DNA of 64,000 bases, from positions 1-64,000 of the forward strand of contig NW_025062288.1 in the NCBI RefSeq assembly GCF_000002995.4. The letters are read 5' to 3'. The notes under the pieces were generated by a model. That model did no database searches, had not been told where the DNA came from, and saw nothing but the letters and a program-made list of their open reading frames with translations. The translations under genes and the position numbers were made by a program. Positions 1 through 14,212 of the stretch are shown here, one piece after another. Within the stretch, counting starts at the first letter, position 1; every line of letters starts with the position of its first letter. Source of the stretch: Brugia malayi (Eukaryota; Nematoda; Chromadorea; Rhabditida; Onchocercidae).

Positions 1-280
1 GCTAAAATTAATTTTTGTTTGAAAGCTTAAGATAGAATTTTATGAAAGTTTTATGATTTGCAATGAATTAAACCTTTTTGTATATTAGACTTTTTCTATA
101 AATTTCTAGTAATATCAAATTTTACTTAATTAAATGTTAAAACTGTTAAAAATATATTATTCATTAAAAAAAGTTAGATTTTTGAGCTTAATTGATTAAT
201 TTGTATGCATTGCACAGGTACTGGTCATCTACGGTTGCTCATTTGATCAGCATAAATAACTAAATAACTTTAAAATTAAT
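1..280 (-). repeat. Satellite array, minus orientation, partial
   Basis: AT-rich satellite in minus orientation, taking as plus the orientation that reads TGACCACAATGTATGTGACCAG. It repeats, in the same orientation, the sequence at 6,049-6,310 nearly base for base, including the island at about 215-255 (GGTACTGGTCATCTACGG). The orientation switches near 280, where AAATAACTTTAAA runs into ATTTTAGCTGCAG, a plus-orientation segment also found at 10,202. Confidence 0.85.
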
Positions 281-3200
281 TTTAGCTGCAGAAATGAATT
301 AAATCTACGACAAATTAAAAATTTTATTAATTTTGCTTCTCAAATATTAAAAAAAGCTTAGTTATTGAAATTTATGTTGTCAATTGACCACACCGTAACT
401 GACCGTTATCCATGCAATGCATAAATTTAATCAATTGACTTCAAAATAACTATTTTTTTTTAATGAATTGATATTTCTTAATAGTTTTAACATTTAATTA
501 AAATCAAAATTGATAAAACTAGAAATTATTTCCTCGTTTAATATACAAAAACTCTTGGAAATTAAAAAAATTTTCACCATAATCAATTTTTAGATTTGAA
601 AAAATGCTTAAGCCTAAGCCTAAGCATTATTTTATTATTTAAAATGTCAAATGACCACAATGTATGTGACCAGTTCCCGCACTATGCGTATATAATAATC
701 ATTTTTTTTTTTTTTTTTTATTAAATGATATTTTTAATACTTTAACATCCTTTGAAATTAAATTTTGATAATAGTAGGACTTCTTACCTAATTTAATATG
801 CAAATACCCGTACAAATTATGGGATTTTTATAAATGTATTATTTAAATTTGAAACATAAATTAATTTTAATTGTAAGAATGAAATAAAATCGTGAAAAAT
901 TAAAAATTTAATTAATTTTGCTAATAAAATATTGATTGAAACTTAATTTCTAAAGTTTATTTTATTATATTTGCTGGTCAAATGACCATGGTGTGTGTGA
1001 CCAGTATCCATGCAATGCATATAAATTAATCAATTAAGTTCAAAATATCTATTTGTTTTAAGGAATTGAAATTTTTCAATATTTTATCATTTAATTAAAG
1101 TAAATTTTTGGTATTATTAGAATTTATTTTATAGTTTAACATGCAAAATTCTAATAAATTATTGTTTTTTCATAAAATTTAAATTTTAAATAAAGATTAA
1201 TTGTAATTGTGAGAATGAATTAAAACCGTCAAAAATTAAAAATTTAAATAATTTTGCTAATCAAATATTGATTAAAACTTAATTATTAAAGTTTATTTTA
1301 ATATTTATGCTAGTCAATTGACCACAATGTATGCGACCAGTATCTATGCAATGCACACAAATTAATCAATTAAGTTCAGAATAACCATTTTTTTTTTTTA
1401 ATGAATTGATATTTTAAATAATTTAACATTTAATCAAAATTAGTTTTTGATATTGCTGGAATTTATTTTGTAGAATGATATGCAAAATTCTAGTAAATTA
1501 ATGAATTTTCATAAAATTTAAATTTTAAATTACAAAATTAAAATTAATTATAGTTGTGAGAATAAATTAAAGCCGTCATTAATTAAAAATTTAATTAATT
1601 TTGCTAATAAAAAATTGATTAAAGCTTAATTATTAAAGTTTATTTTATTATTTATGTTGCCAATTGACCACACCATAAGTGACCAGTACCCATGCAACGC
1701 TTATAAATTAATCAATTAAGCTCAAAATATCTAACTTTCTTTACGAATTGATATTTTTTAATAGTTTTAACATTTTAATTAAATTGAAATTTGACAACAC
1801 CGGCATTTATTTCATAGTTTAATATGCAAAAACTTTTACAAATTGCACAATTTTCTTTAATTATGGTATTTAAATTTGGAAAATAAATTAATTGCAATTG
1901 TAAGAATGAAATAAAACCGTGACAAACAAAGAATTTAATTAATTTTGCTAATAAAATATTGATTAAAAGTTATTTTTTAAAGTTTTTTTTAATATTTTAT
2001 GCTGACCAATTGACCACACCGTGATTAACCAGTACCTATGCAACGCTAATAAATTAATCAATCAAGTTCAAATTATCTAATTATTTTAATGATTTGATTT
2101 TTTTTTTTAATATTTTAACATTTAAATAAAATGAGTTTTTGATATTGCTAGAATTTATTTTGTAGATTAATATGCAAAATTCTAATAAATTAATGAATTT
2201 TCACAAAATCTAACTTTCATATTTGAAACAAAAATTTATTATAATTGTGAGAATGAATTAAAACCGTCACTAATTTAAAATTGAATTCGTTTTGCTATTC
2301 AAATATTGATTAAAACTTAATTATAAAAGTTTTTTTAAATATTTATGCTGGTCAAATGACCACAATGTATGCGACCAGTACCTATGCAATGCACACAAAT
2401 TAATCAATTAAGTTCAAAATATCCATTTTATTTTAATTAATTGATGATTTTCGATATTTTAACATTTAATTAAAATCAAAATTGATAAAACTAGTAATTA
2501 TTTCCTCGTTTAATATACAAAAACTGTTGCAAATTATAAAATTTTCACCAAAATCAATTTTAGATTTGAAATAATGCTTAAGCCTAAGCCTAAGCATTAT
2601 TTTATTATTTAAAATGTCAAATGACCACAATGTATGTGACCAGTTCCCGCATATAATAATCAATTTTTTTTTTATTAAATGATATTTTTTAATAGTTTTA
2701 ACATCCTCTGAAATTAAATTTTGATAATAGTAGAACTTCTTACCTAGTTTTATATGCAAATACCCGTATAAATTATGGGATTTTTGTAAATGTATTATTT
2801 AAATTTGAAATATAAATTAATTTTAATTGTAAGAATGAATTAAAATCGTGAAAAATTAAAAATTTAATTAATTTTGCTAATAAAATTTTGATCAAAACTT
2901 AATTTTTAAAGTTTATTTTATTATTTTTGCTGGTCAAATGACCACGATGTATGTGACCAGTACCTACGCAACGCATAAAATTCAATCAATGAAGTACAAA
3001 ATATCCATTTTTTTTTAATGTTTTGATATTTTATAATATTTTAATATTTAATTAAGATTAAATTTGATAATAGCAGGGTTTTTTTCCCAATTTATTATGC
3101 AAAAATTCTTACAAATAATAGGATTTTTACAAAAATCAATTTTAAATTTGAAATAAAAATTAGCATTAATTGTGAAAATGAGTTAGGTCTATGACTAATT

Positions 3201-3945
3201 AAAAATTTTATTATTTTCACAACTGAAATTTTAATCAGAATTTAAAAATTAAGATTTATTTAATTGTTTTTGACCAGTATCTATGCAACGCTTATAAATT
3301 AATCATTTAAGTTCAAAATATCTATTTTTTTTGAAAGAATTGATATTTTTAAATATTTTAGCACTTAATTAAAATAAATTTTTGACATTACTGGAATTTA
3401 TTTTATAATTTATTATACAAAACCTTAAAAAAATATTGAATTTTGTTAAATTTTGATATTTAAATTTGGAATAAAAATTAATTTTAATTGTAAGAATGAA
3501 TTAAAACCGTCACAAATTGAAAATTCAATTAATTTTGCTAATCAAATATGGGTTAAAACTTAATTATTAAAGATTATTTATATTATTCATGCTGATCAAT
3601 TGACCAATTGTAAATAAAAGTACCAATGCAATGCATAAAATTTAATCAATTAAGCTCAAAATATCTAATTTTCTTTACGAATTGATATTTTTTAATAGTT
3701 TTAACATTTTAATTAAATTGAAATTTGACAACACCGGCATTTATTTCATAGTTTAATATGCAAAAACTTTTACAAATTGCACAATTTTCTTAAATTATGG
3801 TATTTAAATTTGGAAAATAAATTAATTACAATTGTAAGAATGAAATAAAACAGTGACAAACAAAGAATTTAATTAATTTTGCTAATAAAATGTTGATTAA
3901 AAGTTATTTTTTAAAGTTTTTTTTAATATTTTATGCTGACCAATT
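281..3945 (+). repeat. Satellite array, plus orientation
   Basis: Tandem diverged monomers of about 280-355 bp. Each has one GC-richer island of the type GGTCAAATGACCACAATGTATGTGACCAGTACC; islands lie near 650, 980, 1,315, 1,670, 2,005, 2,350, 2,630 and 2,935. The part 281-2,700 is nearly identical to 10,200-12,640 in the same orientation. Telomere-like GCCTAA runs occur near 604-629 and 2,575-2,600. Reading frames here are side effects of the repeat and are not genes. Confidence 0.9.
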
Positions 3946-6900
3946 GCATAGGTACTGATCGCATACATTGTGATCATTTGAACAGCAAAAATAATAAAAT
4001 CAAGTTTAGAAATTGAGTTCTGAATGATATTTTAGGAGGAAAATTAATTAAATTTTTAATTTGCCACTGTTCTAATTCATTCTTACAATTGAAATTAATT
4101 TTTATTTCAAATTTAAATATCAAATTTTATGAAAATTCAATAATTTGTCAGAGTTTTGTATATTAAACTATAAAATAAATTCTAGCAATATCAAAAACTC
4201 ATTTTATTTAAATGTTAAAATATTAAAAAAAAATCAAATCATTAAAAAAATTAGATAATTTGAACTTGATTGATTAATTTATAAGCGTTGCATAGGTACT
4301 GGTTAATCACGGTGTGGTCAATTGGTCAGCATAAAACATTAAAAAAAACTTTAAAAAATAACTTTTAATCAATATTTTATTAGCAAAATTAATTAAATTC
4401 TTTGTTTGTCACGGTTTTATTTCATTCTTACAATTACAATTAATTTATTTTCCAAATTTAAATACCATAATTAAAGAAAATTGTGCAATTTGTAAAAGTT
4501 TTTGCATATTAAACTATGAAATAAATGCCGGTGTTGTCAAATTTCAATTTAATTAAAATGTTAAAACTATTAAAAAATATCAATTCGTAAAGAAAGTTAG
4601 ATATTTTGAGCTTAATTGATTAATTTATAAGCGTTGCATGGGTACTGGTCATTTATGGTGTGGTCAATTGGCAACATAAATAATAAAATAAACTTTAATA
4701 ATTAAGCTTTAATCAATTTTTTATTAGCAAAATTAATTAAATTTTTAATTAATGACGGCTTTAATTTATTCTCACAACTATAATTAATTTTAATTTTGTA
4801 ATTTAAAATTTAAATTTTATGAAAATTCATTAATTTACTAGAATTTTGCATATCATTCTACAAAATAAATTCCAGCAATATCAAAAACTAATTTTGATTA
4901 AATGTTAAATTATTTAAAATATCAATTCATTAAAAAAAAAAAAAATGGTTATTCTGAACTTAATTGATTAATTTGTGTGCATTGCATAGATACTGGTCGC
5001 ATACATTGTGGTCAATTGACTAGCATAAATATTAAAATAAACTTTAATAATTAAGTTTTAATCAATATTTGATTAGCAAAATTATTTAAATTTTTAATTT
5101 TTGACGGTTTTAATTCATTCTCACAATTACAATTAATCTTTATTTAAAATTTAAATTTTATGAAAAAACAATAATTTATTAGAATTTTGCATGTTAAACT
5201 ATAAAATAAATTCTAATAATACCAAAAATTTACTTTAATTAAATGATAAAATATTGAAAAATTTCAATTCCTTAAAACAAATAGATATTTTGAACTTAAT
5301 TGATTAATTTATATGCATTGCATGGATACTGGTCACACACACCATGGTCATTTGACCAGCAAATATAATAAAATAAACTTTAGAAATTAAGTTTCAATCA
5401 ATATTTTATTAGCAAAATTAATTAAATTTTTAATTTTTCACGATTTTATTTCATTCTTACAATTAAAATTAATTTATGTTTCAAATTTAAATAATACATT
5501 TATAAAAATCCCATAATTTGTACGGGTATTTGCATATTAAATTAGGTAAGAAGTCCTACTATTATCAAAATTTAATTTCAAAGGATGTTAAAGTATTAAA
5601 AAATATCATTTAATAAAAAAAAAAAAAAAAATGATTATTATATACGCATAGTGCGGGAACTGGTCACATACATTGTGGTCATTTGACATTTTAAATAATA
5701 AAATAATGCTTAGGCTTAGGCTTAAGCATTTTTTCAAATCTAAAAATTGATTATGGTGAAAATTTTTTTAATTTCCAAGAGTTTTTGTATATTAAACGAG
5801 GAAATAATTTCTAGTTTTATCAATTTTGATTTTAATTAAATGTTAAAACTATTAAGAAATATCAATTCATTAAAAAAAAATAGTTATTTTGAAGTCAATT
5901 GATTAAATTTATGCATTGCATGGATAACGGTCAGTTACGGTGTGGTCAATTGACAACATAAATTTCAATAACTAAGCTTTTTTTAATATTTGAGAAGCAA
6001 AATTAATAAAATTTTTAATTTGTCGTAGATTTAATTCATTTCTGCAGCTAAAATTAATTTTTGTTTGAAAGCTTAAGATAGAATTTTATGAAAGTTTTAT
6101 GATTTGCAATGAATCAAAACCTTTTTTGTATATTAGACTTTTTTCTATAATTTCTAGTAATATCAAATTTTACTTTAATTAAATGTTAAAACTGTTAAAA
6201 AATATATTATTCATTAAAAAAAGTTAGATATTTTGAGCTTAATTGATTAATTTGTATGCATTGCACAGGTACTGGTCATCTACGGTTGCTCATTTGATCA
6301 GCATAAATAACTAAATAAACTTTAAAAATTAAGTTTCAATCAATATTCGACTAGCGAAATTGATTAAATTTTTAATTTATCACGGTTTTAATTCATCCTT
6401 ACAATTCAAATTAATTTTTATTTCAAATTTAAATATCAAATTCTCTGAAAATTTAATGATTTATTAGAGTTTTGTATATTAAAAAGTAAAATGAATCCCT
6501 GTGTTGTCAAAATTTATTTTAATTAAATGTTAAAATATTATAAATATCAATTGTTTAAAAAAAAAAAATAGATAATTTGAGCTTAACTGATTAATTTATA
6601 AGCGTTCCATAGTACTAGTTATTTACGGTGTGGTCATTTGACAAACATTAATAATAAAATAAACTTTAAAAATTAAGTTTTAATTAATATTTGATAGGCA
6701 AAATAAACTGAAATTTTTAATTTATCACGGTTTTGATTCATTCTTACAATTGAAATCAATTCTTATTTCAAATTTTATGAAAATTCAATAATTTGTTAGG
6801 ATTTTGTATATTAAACTATAAAATAAATTCTAGCAATATCAAAGAATCATTTTGATTAAATGTTGAAATATTAAAAAAAAATCGAATCATTTAAAAAATT

Positions 6901-8358
6901 AGATAATTTGAACTTAATTGATTAATTTGTTTGCATTGCACAGGTACTGGTCACATACATTGTGGTCATTTGATCAGCATAAATAATTAAATAAACTTTA
7001 AGAATTGAGTTTTGAATTAAAATTTCACTCGTGAAAATAATAAAATTTTTAATTAGTCATAGATGTAATTCATTTTTACAATTAATGCTAATTTTTAATT
7101 TAAATTTAAAATTGATTTATATGAAAATCCTATAATTTGTAAGAATTTTTGCATAATAAACTGGAAAATAAACCCTACTATTATCAAATTTAATCTTAAT
7201 TAAATGTTGAAAAATTAAGAAATATCAAAACATTAAAAAAATAGATATTTTGAACTTAATTAATTTATAAGCGTTGAATAGTACTGGTCACATACATCGC
7301 GGTCATTTGACATTTTAAATAATAAAAAAATGATTAGGCTTAGGCTTAGGGTGTACTTAGGCTTAGGCTTAAGCATTATTTCAAATCTAAAAATTAATTT
7401 TGGTCAAAATTTTATAATTTGCAACAGTTTTTGTATATTAAACGAGGAAATAATAACTAGTTTTATCAATTTTGATTTTAATTAAATGTTAAAATATCGA
7501 AAATTATCAATTAATTAAAAAAAATGGATATTTTGAACTTAATTGATTAATTTGTGTGCATTGCATAGGTACTGATCGCATACATTGTGATCATTTGAAC
7601 AGCAAAAATAATAAAATTAAGTTTAGAAATTGAGTTCTGAATGATATTTTAGGAGGAAAATTAATTAAATTTTTAATTTGCCACTGTTCTAATTCATTCT
7701 TACAATTGAAATTAATTTTTATTTCAAATTTAAATATCAAATTTTATGAAAATTCAATAATTTGTCAGAGTTTTGTATATTAAACTATAAAATAAATTCT
7801 AGCAATATCAAAAACTCATTTTATTTAAATGTTAAAATATTAAAAAAAAATCAAATCATTAAAAAAATTAGATAATTTGAACTTGATTGATTAATTTATA
7901 AGCGTTGCATAGGTACTGGTTAATCACGGTGTGGTCAATTGGTCAGCATAAAACATTAAAAAAAACTTTAAAAAATAACTTTTAATCAATATTTTATTAG
8001 CAAAATTAATTAAATTCTTTGTTTGTCACGGTTTTATTTCATTCTTACAATTACAATTAATTTATTTTCCAAATTTAAATACCATAATTAAAGAAAATTG
8101 TGCAATTTGTAAAAGTTTTTGCATATTAAACTATGAAATAAATGCCGGTGTTGTCAAATTTCAATTTTATTAAAATGTTAAAACTATTAAAAAATATCAA
8201 TTCGTAAAGAAAGTTAGATATTTTGAGCTTAATTGATTAATTTATAAGCGTTGCATGGGTACTGGTCATTTATGGTGTGGTCAATTGGCAACATAAATAA
8301 TAAAATAAACTTTAATGATTAAGTTTTAATCAATATTTGATTAGCAAAATTATTTAAA
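3946..8358 (-). repeat. Satellite array, minus orientation
   Basis: Same satellite family, inverted. About 4,200-6,053 is the reverse complement of about 282-2,130, so the two make a large imperfect palindrome with about 2 kb between arms. The left junction reads GACCAATT followed by GCATAGGTACTGATCGC. The right junction is near 8,358, where a minus monomer ends at GCAAAATTATTTAAATT and a plus monomer begins at CAATTAAGTTCAAAATATCC. Telomere-like TTAGGC runs occur near 5,709-5,734 and 7,331-7,374. Confidence 0.88.
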
Positions 8359-11300
8359 TTCAATTAAGTTCAAAATATCCATTTTTTTTTTTAATGAATT
8401 GATATTTTTCAATATTTTAACATTTAACTAAAATTTATTTTTGATAATTACCACTATTTTTTTGCAGATTAATATGCAAAATTGTAGAAAATTAATGAAT
8501 TTTCATAAAATTCAAATTTTAAATTTGAAATAAAAATTAATTGTAATTGTGAGAATGAATTAAAACCGTCAAAAATTAAAAATTTAAATTGTTTTGCTAA
8601 TTAAATATTGATTAAAACTTAATTATTAAAGTTTATTTTAATATTTATGCTGGACGAATGACCACAATGTATGCGATCAGTACCTATGCAATGCACACAA
8701 ATTAATCAATTAAGTTCAAAATATCTATTTTTTTTTTTAATGAATTTATAATTTTTAATAGTTTTAACATTTTAGTTAAAATCAAAATTGATAAAACTAG
8801 AAATTATTTCCCCGTTTAATATACAAAAACTCTTGGAAATTATAAAATTTTCACCAAAATCAATTTTTAGATTTGAAATAATGCTTAAGCCTAAGCCTAA
8901 GTACACCCTAAGCCTAAGCCTAAGCATTTTTTTATTATTTAAAATGTCAAATGACCGCGATGTATGTGACCAGTACTATTCAACGCTTATAAATTAATTA
9001 AGTTCAAAATATCTATTTTTTTAATGTTTTGATATTTCTTAATTTTTCAACATTTAATTAAGATTAAATTTGATAATAGTAGGGTTTATTTTCCAGTTTA
9101 TTATGCAAAAATTCTTACAAATTATAGGATTTTCATATAAATCAATTTTAAATTTAAATTAAAAATTAGCATTAATTGTAAAAATGAATTACATCTATGA
9201 CTAATTAAAAATTTTATTATTTTCACGAGTGAAATTTTAATTCAAAACTCAATTCTTAAAGTTTATTTAATTATTTATGCTGATCAAATGACCACAATGT
9301 ATGTGACCAGTACCTGTGCAATGCAAACAAATTAATCAATTAAGTTCAAATTATCTAATTTTTTAAATGATTCGATTTTTTTTTAATATTTCAACATTTA
9401 ATCAAAATGATTCTTTGATATTGCTAGAATTTATTTTATAGTTTAATATACAAAATCCTAACAAATTATTGAATTTTCATAAAATTTGAAATAAGAATTG
9501 ATTTCAATTGTAAGAATGAATCAAAACCGTGATAAATTAAAAATTTCAGTTTATTTTGCCTATCAAATATTAATTAAAACTTAATTTTTAAAGTTTATTT
9601 TATTATTAATGTTTGTCAAATGACCACACCGTAAATAACTAGTACTATGGAACGCTTATAAATTAATCAGTTAAGCTCAAATTATCTATTTTTTTTTTTT
9701 AAACAATTGATATTTATAATATTTTAACATTTAATTAAAATAAATTTTGACAACACAGGGATTCATTTTACTTTTTAATATACAAAACTCTAATAAATCA
9801 TTAAATTTTCAGAGAATTTGATATTTAAATTTGAAATAAAAATTAATTTGAATTGTAAGGATGAATTAAAACCGTGATAAATTAAAAATTTAATCAATTT
9901 CGCTAGTCGAATATTGATTGAAACTTAATTTTTAAAGTTTATTTAGTTATTTATGCTGATCAAATGAGCAACCGTAGATGACCAGTACCTGTGCAATGCA
10001 TACAAATTAATCAATTAAGCTCAAAATATCTAACTTTTTTTAATGAATAATATATTTTTTAACAGTTTTAACATTTAATTAAAGTAAAATTTGATATTAC
10101 TAGAAATTATAGAAAAAAGTCTAATATACAAAAAAGGTTTTGATTCATTGCAAATCATAAAACTTTCATAAAATTCTATCTTAAGCTTTCAAACAAAAAT
10201 TAATTTTAGCTGCAGAAATGAATTAAATCTACGACAAATTAAAAATTTTATTAATTTTGCTTCTCAAATATTAAAAAAAGCTTAGTTATTGAAATTTATG
10301 TTGTCAATTGACCACACCGTAACTGACCGTTATCCATGCAATGCATAAATTTAATCAATTGACTTCAAAATAACTATTTTTTTTTAATGAATTGATATTT
10401 CTTAATAGTTTTAACATTTAATTAAAATCAAAATTGATAAAACTAGAAATTATTTCCTCGTTTAATATACAAAAACTCTTGGAAATTAAAAAAATTTTCA
10501 CCATAATCAATTTTTAGATTTGAAAAAATGCTTAAGCCTAAGCCTAAGCATTATTTTATTATTTAAAATGTCAAATGACCACAATGTATGTGACCAGTTC
10601 CCGCACTATGCGTATATAATAATCATTTTTTTTTTTTTTTTTTATTAAATGATATTTTTTAATACTTTAACATCCTTTGAAATTAAATTTTGATAATAGT
10701 AGGACTTCTTACCTAATTTAATATGCAAATACCCGTACAAATTATGGGATTTTTATAAATGTATTATTTAAATTTGAAACATAAATTAATTTTAATTGTA
10801 AGAATGAAATAAAATCGTGAAAAATTAAAAATTTAATTAATTTTGCTAATAAAATATTGATTGAAACTTAATTTCTAAAGTTTATTTTATTATATTTGCT
10901 GGTCAAATGACCATGGTGTGTGTGACCAGTATCCATGCAATGCATATAAATTAATCAATTAAGTTCAAAATATCTATTTGTTTTAAGGAATTGAAATTTT
11001 TCAATATTTTATCATTTAATTAAAGTAAATTTTTGGTATTATTAGAATTTATTTTATAGTTTAACATGCAAAATTCTAATAAATTATTGTTTTTTCATAA
11101 AATTTAAATTTTAAATAAAGATTAATTGTAATTGTGAGAATGAATTAAAACCGTCAAAAATTAAAAATTTAAATAATTTTGCTAATCAAATATTGATTAA
11201 AACTTAATTATTAAAGTTTATTTTAATATTTATGCTAGTCAATTGACCACAATGTATGCGACCAGTATCTATGCAATGCACACAAATTAATCAATTAAGT

Positions 11301-13095
11301 TCAGAATAACCATTTTTTTTTTTTTAATGAATTGATATTTTAAATAATTTAACATTTAATCAAAATTAGTTTTTGATATTGCTGGAATTTATTTTGTAGA
11401 ATGATATGCAAAATTCTAGTAAATTAATGAATTTTCATAAAATTTAAATTTTAAATTACAAAATTAAAATTAATTATAGTTGTGAGAATAAATTAAAGCC
11501 GTCATTAATTAAAAATTTAATTAATTTTGCTAATAAAAAATTGATTAAAGCTTAATTATTAAAGTTTATTTTATTATTTATGTTGCCAATTGACCACACC
11601 ATAAGTGACCAGTACCCATGCAACGCTTATAAATTAATCAATTAAGCTCAAAATATCTAACTTTCTTTACGAATTGATATTTTTTAATAGTTTTAACATT
11701 TTAATTAAATTGAAATTTGACAACACCGGCATTTATTTCATAGTTTAATATGCAAAAACTTTTACAAATTGCACAATTTTCTTTAATTATGGTATTTAAA
11801 TTTGGAAAATAAATTAATTGCAATTGTAAGAATGAAATAAAACCGTGACAAACAAAGAATTTAATTAATTTTGCTAATAAAATATTGATTAAAAGTTATT
11901 TTTTAAAGTTTTTTTTAATATTTTATGCTGACCAATTGACCACACCGTGATTAACCAGTACCTATGCAACGCTAATAAATTAATCAATCAAGTTCAAATT
12001 ATCTAATTATTTTAATGATTTGATTTTTTTTTTAATATTTTAACATTTAAATAAAATGAGTTTTTGATATTGCTAGAATTTATTTTGTAGATTAATATGC
12101 AAAATTCTAATAAATTAATGAATTTTCACAAAATCTAACTTTCATATTTGAAACAAAAATTTATTATAATTGTGAGAATGAATTAAAACCGTCACTAATT
12201 TAAAATTGAATTCGTTTTGCTATTCAAATATTGATTAAAACTTAATTATAAAAGTTTTTTTAAATATTTATGCTGGTCAAATGACCACAATGTATGCGAC
12301 CAGTACCTATGCAATGCACACAAATTAATCAATTAAGTTCAAAATATCCATTTTATTTTAATTAATTGATGATTTTCGATATTTTAACATTTAATTAAAA
12401 TCAAAATTGATAAAACTAGTAATTATTTCCTCGTTTAATATACAAAAACTGTTGCAAATTATAAAATTTTGACCAAAATTAATTTTTAGATTTGAAATAA
12501 TGCTTAAGCCTAAGCCTAAGTATACCCTAAGCCTAAGCCTAAGCATTATTTCATTATTTAAGATGTCAAATGACAACAATGTATGTGACCAGTTCCTGCA
12601 CTATGCGTATATAATAATCAATTTTTTTTTATTAAATGATATTTTTTTTAATACTTTAACATCCTTTGAAATTAAATTTTGATAATAGTAGGACTTCTTA
12701 TCTAGTTTAGTATGCAAATACCCGTACAAATTATGGGATTTTTATAAATGTATTATTTAAATTTGAAATATAAATTAATTTCAATTGTAAGAATGAATTA
12801 AAATCGTGAAAAATTAAAAATTTAATTAATTTTGCTAATAAAATATTGATTAAAACTTAATTTCTAAAGTTTATTTTATTATTTTTGCTGGTCAAATGAC
12901 CATGGTGTGTGTGACCAGTATCCATGCAATGCATATAAATTAATCAATTAAGTTCAAAATATCTATTTGTTTTAAGGAGTTGAAATTTTTCAATATTTTA
13001 CCATTTAATTAAAATAAATTTATGGTATTATTAGAATTTTTTTTATAGTTTAACATGCAAAATTCTAATAAATTATTGTTTTTTCATAAAATTTC
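8359..13095 (+). repeat. Satellite array, plus orientation
   Basis: About 1.3 higher-order units of the same satellite in plus orientation. GCCTAA-type telomere-like runs lie near 8,880-8,926, 10,527-10,552 and 12,499-12,546; the first and last are about 3.62 kb apart. The array stops abruptly inside a monomer at about 13,095 (TTTTTTCATAAAATTT then CCTATTTCC), which is the boundary with the first Wolbachia-derived island. Confidence 0.9.
8880..8926 (+). repeat. Interstitial telomere-like repeat in satellite (example)
   Basis: GCTTAAGCCTAAGCCTAAG, then TACACC, then CTAAGCCTAAGCCTAAGC: six GCCTAA-like units, the C-strand of the nematode telomere repeat TTAGGC, split by a six-base spacer. Equivalent double elements: 12,499-12,546, 21,739-21,785, 25,352-25,398, 28,959-29,005, 61,907-61,952, 62,198-62,246 and, inverted, 7,331-7,374, 34,538-34,592, 36,805-36,850. 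Short single elements: about 604, 2,575, 10,527, 23,386, 26,999, 30,605 and, inverted, 5,709. Confidence 0.85.
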
Positions 13096-13374
13096 CTATT
13101 TCCTTTAAGGGTTAGACGGTTGTACTCTAGAGCCTATAATTCAAAAGGTGGAGAAATTGAAAATGGTGCTAAAATATTTCAGTTTTGCAACCACATACCT
13201 GAAGTTTATGACGGGGTATCAGAAATTGAGTGCGCTTTTTTGTTTTTTTCTCAAAACAATTTTTTTTGAAAAACTGAGGGACTCTACCAATTATTATTAG
13301 GTTCCTTGTATAACCGTACACTTGATAGCATTCTGTCATTCTGTCCGCGTCCCGCGTTGGGTTAACTGATGAGC
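13096..13374. other. Unassigned boundary sequence
   Basis: Non-satellite sequence of more ordinary base composition between the satellite edge and the first transposase-family relic. I see no convincing gene. It contains a T-rich run near 13,230-13,270 and a GC-richer patch near 13,342-13,365. Whether it is nematode or Wolbachia DNA cannot be decided from inspection. Confidence 0.4.
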
Positions 13375-14212
13375 GTCTTCTAATCCTGCAATATTTTCAT
13401 TTTCACTGATGGAAAGACCAGTAAACTTGACAATAGTATTGGTGTCAACACTATCAGCCAGCCTTTGTCTTTGCCACTTCAATTTTTCCTTCTTCCATAC
13501 CTTGCAAGTTTCTTTTCAAGGATAGCTTCCTCTCTGTACAGATTCATTATTCTTTCTTCATACGCTGTTAGGTACTTTTCATCCCAATGAAACTTGTTTA
13601 ACTCATCATATGCTTAATTTATGATTAATACTTCTCCTGCTATCTTTTTTGAGTTTTTATCTGTTATTTCTTCTGCATACTTAAAGAAAGAAACACCAGC
13701 GTTCTACTATGCTTGTTAATTAGTCTACTTTACTTTTAGGAAATTTAGATAGTTCAATGAACACGAATTGAAAATCTTGTAAATCATGCTCACTAGTTTC
13801 ATCGTCTCTTATGGTATAGCTAGATATATAATTGACTCACTCATCGGGAAATAAAGTGCAGTTTGATATTATAATAAAGAAAATCTTTTGTAAATCCACC
13901 AGATAGCCTTGAGAAGCTTTGGCAGTGTAATACTGAGCACATTTTTCAAAGTCCTTGTCACGAGTAAGCTCCATTTCAACCACAAACTTATTACCAACAG
14001 AATCGTTGAGAGAACATCAACCATGCTTTGTTTCTCAGAAGCAAATTCAGAATTCATAATGACGCTGATGAATTCTATTTTTTGCATAGTATTAACTTCA
14101 GTATACCCTAAAACTTCGCTCAAAAATGGGTAAGAATATTCTTACTTCTTTCGTGCCAAAGATCTTTTTGAAAGTCAGGTCCAGTTTTGGTAAGGAATTT
14201 AGAAAAAGCCAT
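13375..14212 (-). pseudogene. PD-(D/E)XK (Rpn-like) transposase-family relic, copy A
   Basis: Decayed copy of the PD-(D/E)XK nuclease family transposase genes (Rpn-like) that are numerous in Wolbachia. Reading minus from an ATG at 14,212, the start MAFSKFLTK... parallels MALSKFPDL... of copy B at 17,753. A frameshift follows, then a frame beginning SEVLGYTEVNTMQKIEF that matches ILGFTEINAIQAVEF of copy B. The 3' part (about 13,390-13,490) reads DTNTIVKFTGLSISE, resembling the usual C-terminal 'GLSxEEI' segment of these proteins. Several stops and frameshifts break it, so no active nuclease is expected. It is read the same way as copy B about 3.5 kb to the right. The family assignment rests on the two copies matching each other plus recall of the family. 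Confidence 0.72.

Noticed and set aside
2466..2759. Open frames in the satellite (for example 2,466-2,759, 8,788-8,997, 12,391-12,682, 34,448-34,691, 61,799-62,335) with similar peptides such as LKPKPKYTLSLSLS
   Set aside because: They recur wherever the GCCTAA repeat occurs and read on either strand. They are by-products of the telomere-like repeat, not genes.
1..13095. CRISPR array
   Set aside because: Repeats of about 328 bp are far too long, spacers do not exist, and the array is eukaryotic-type satellite with no cas genes.
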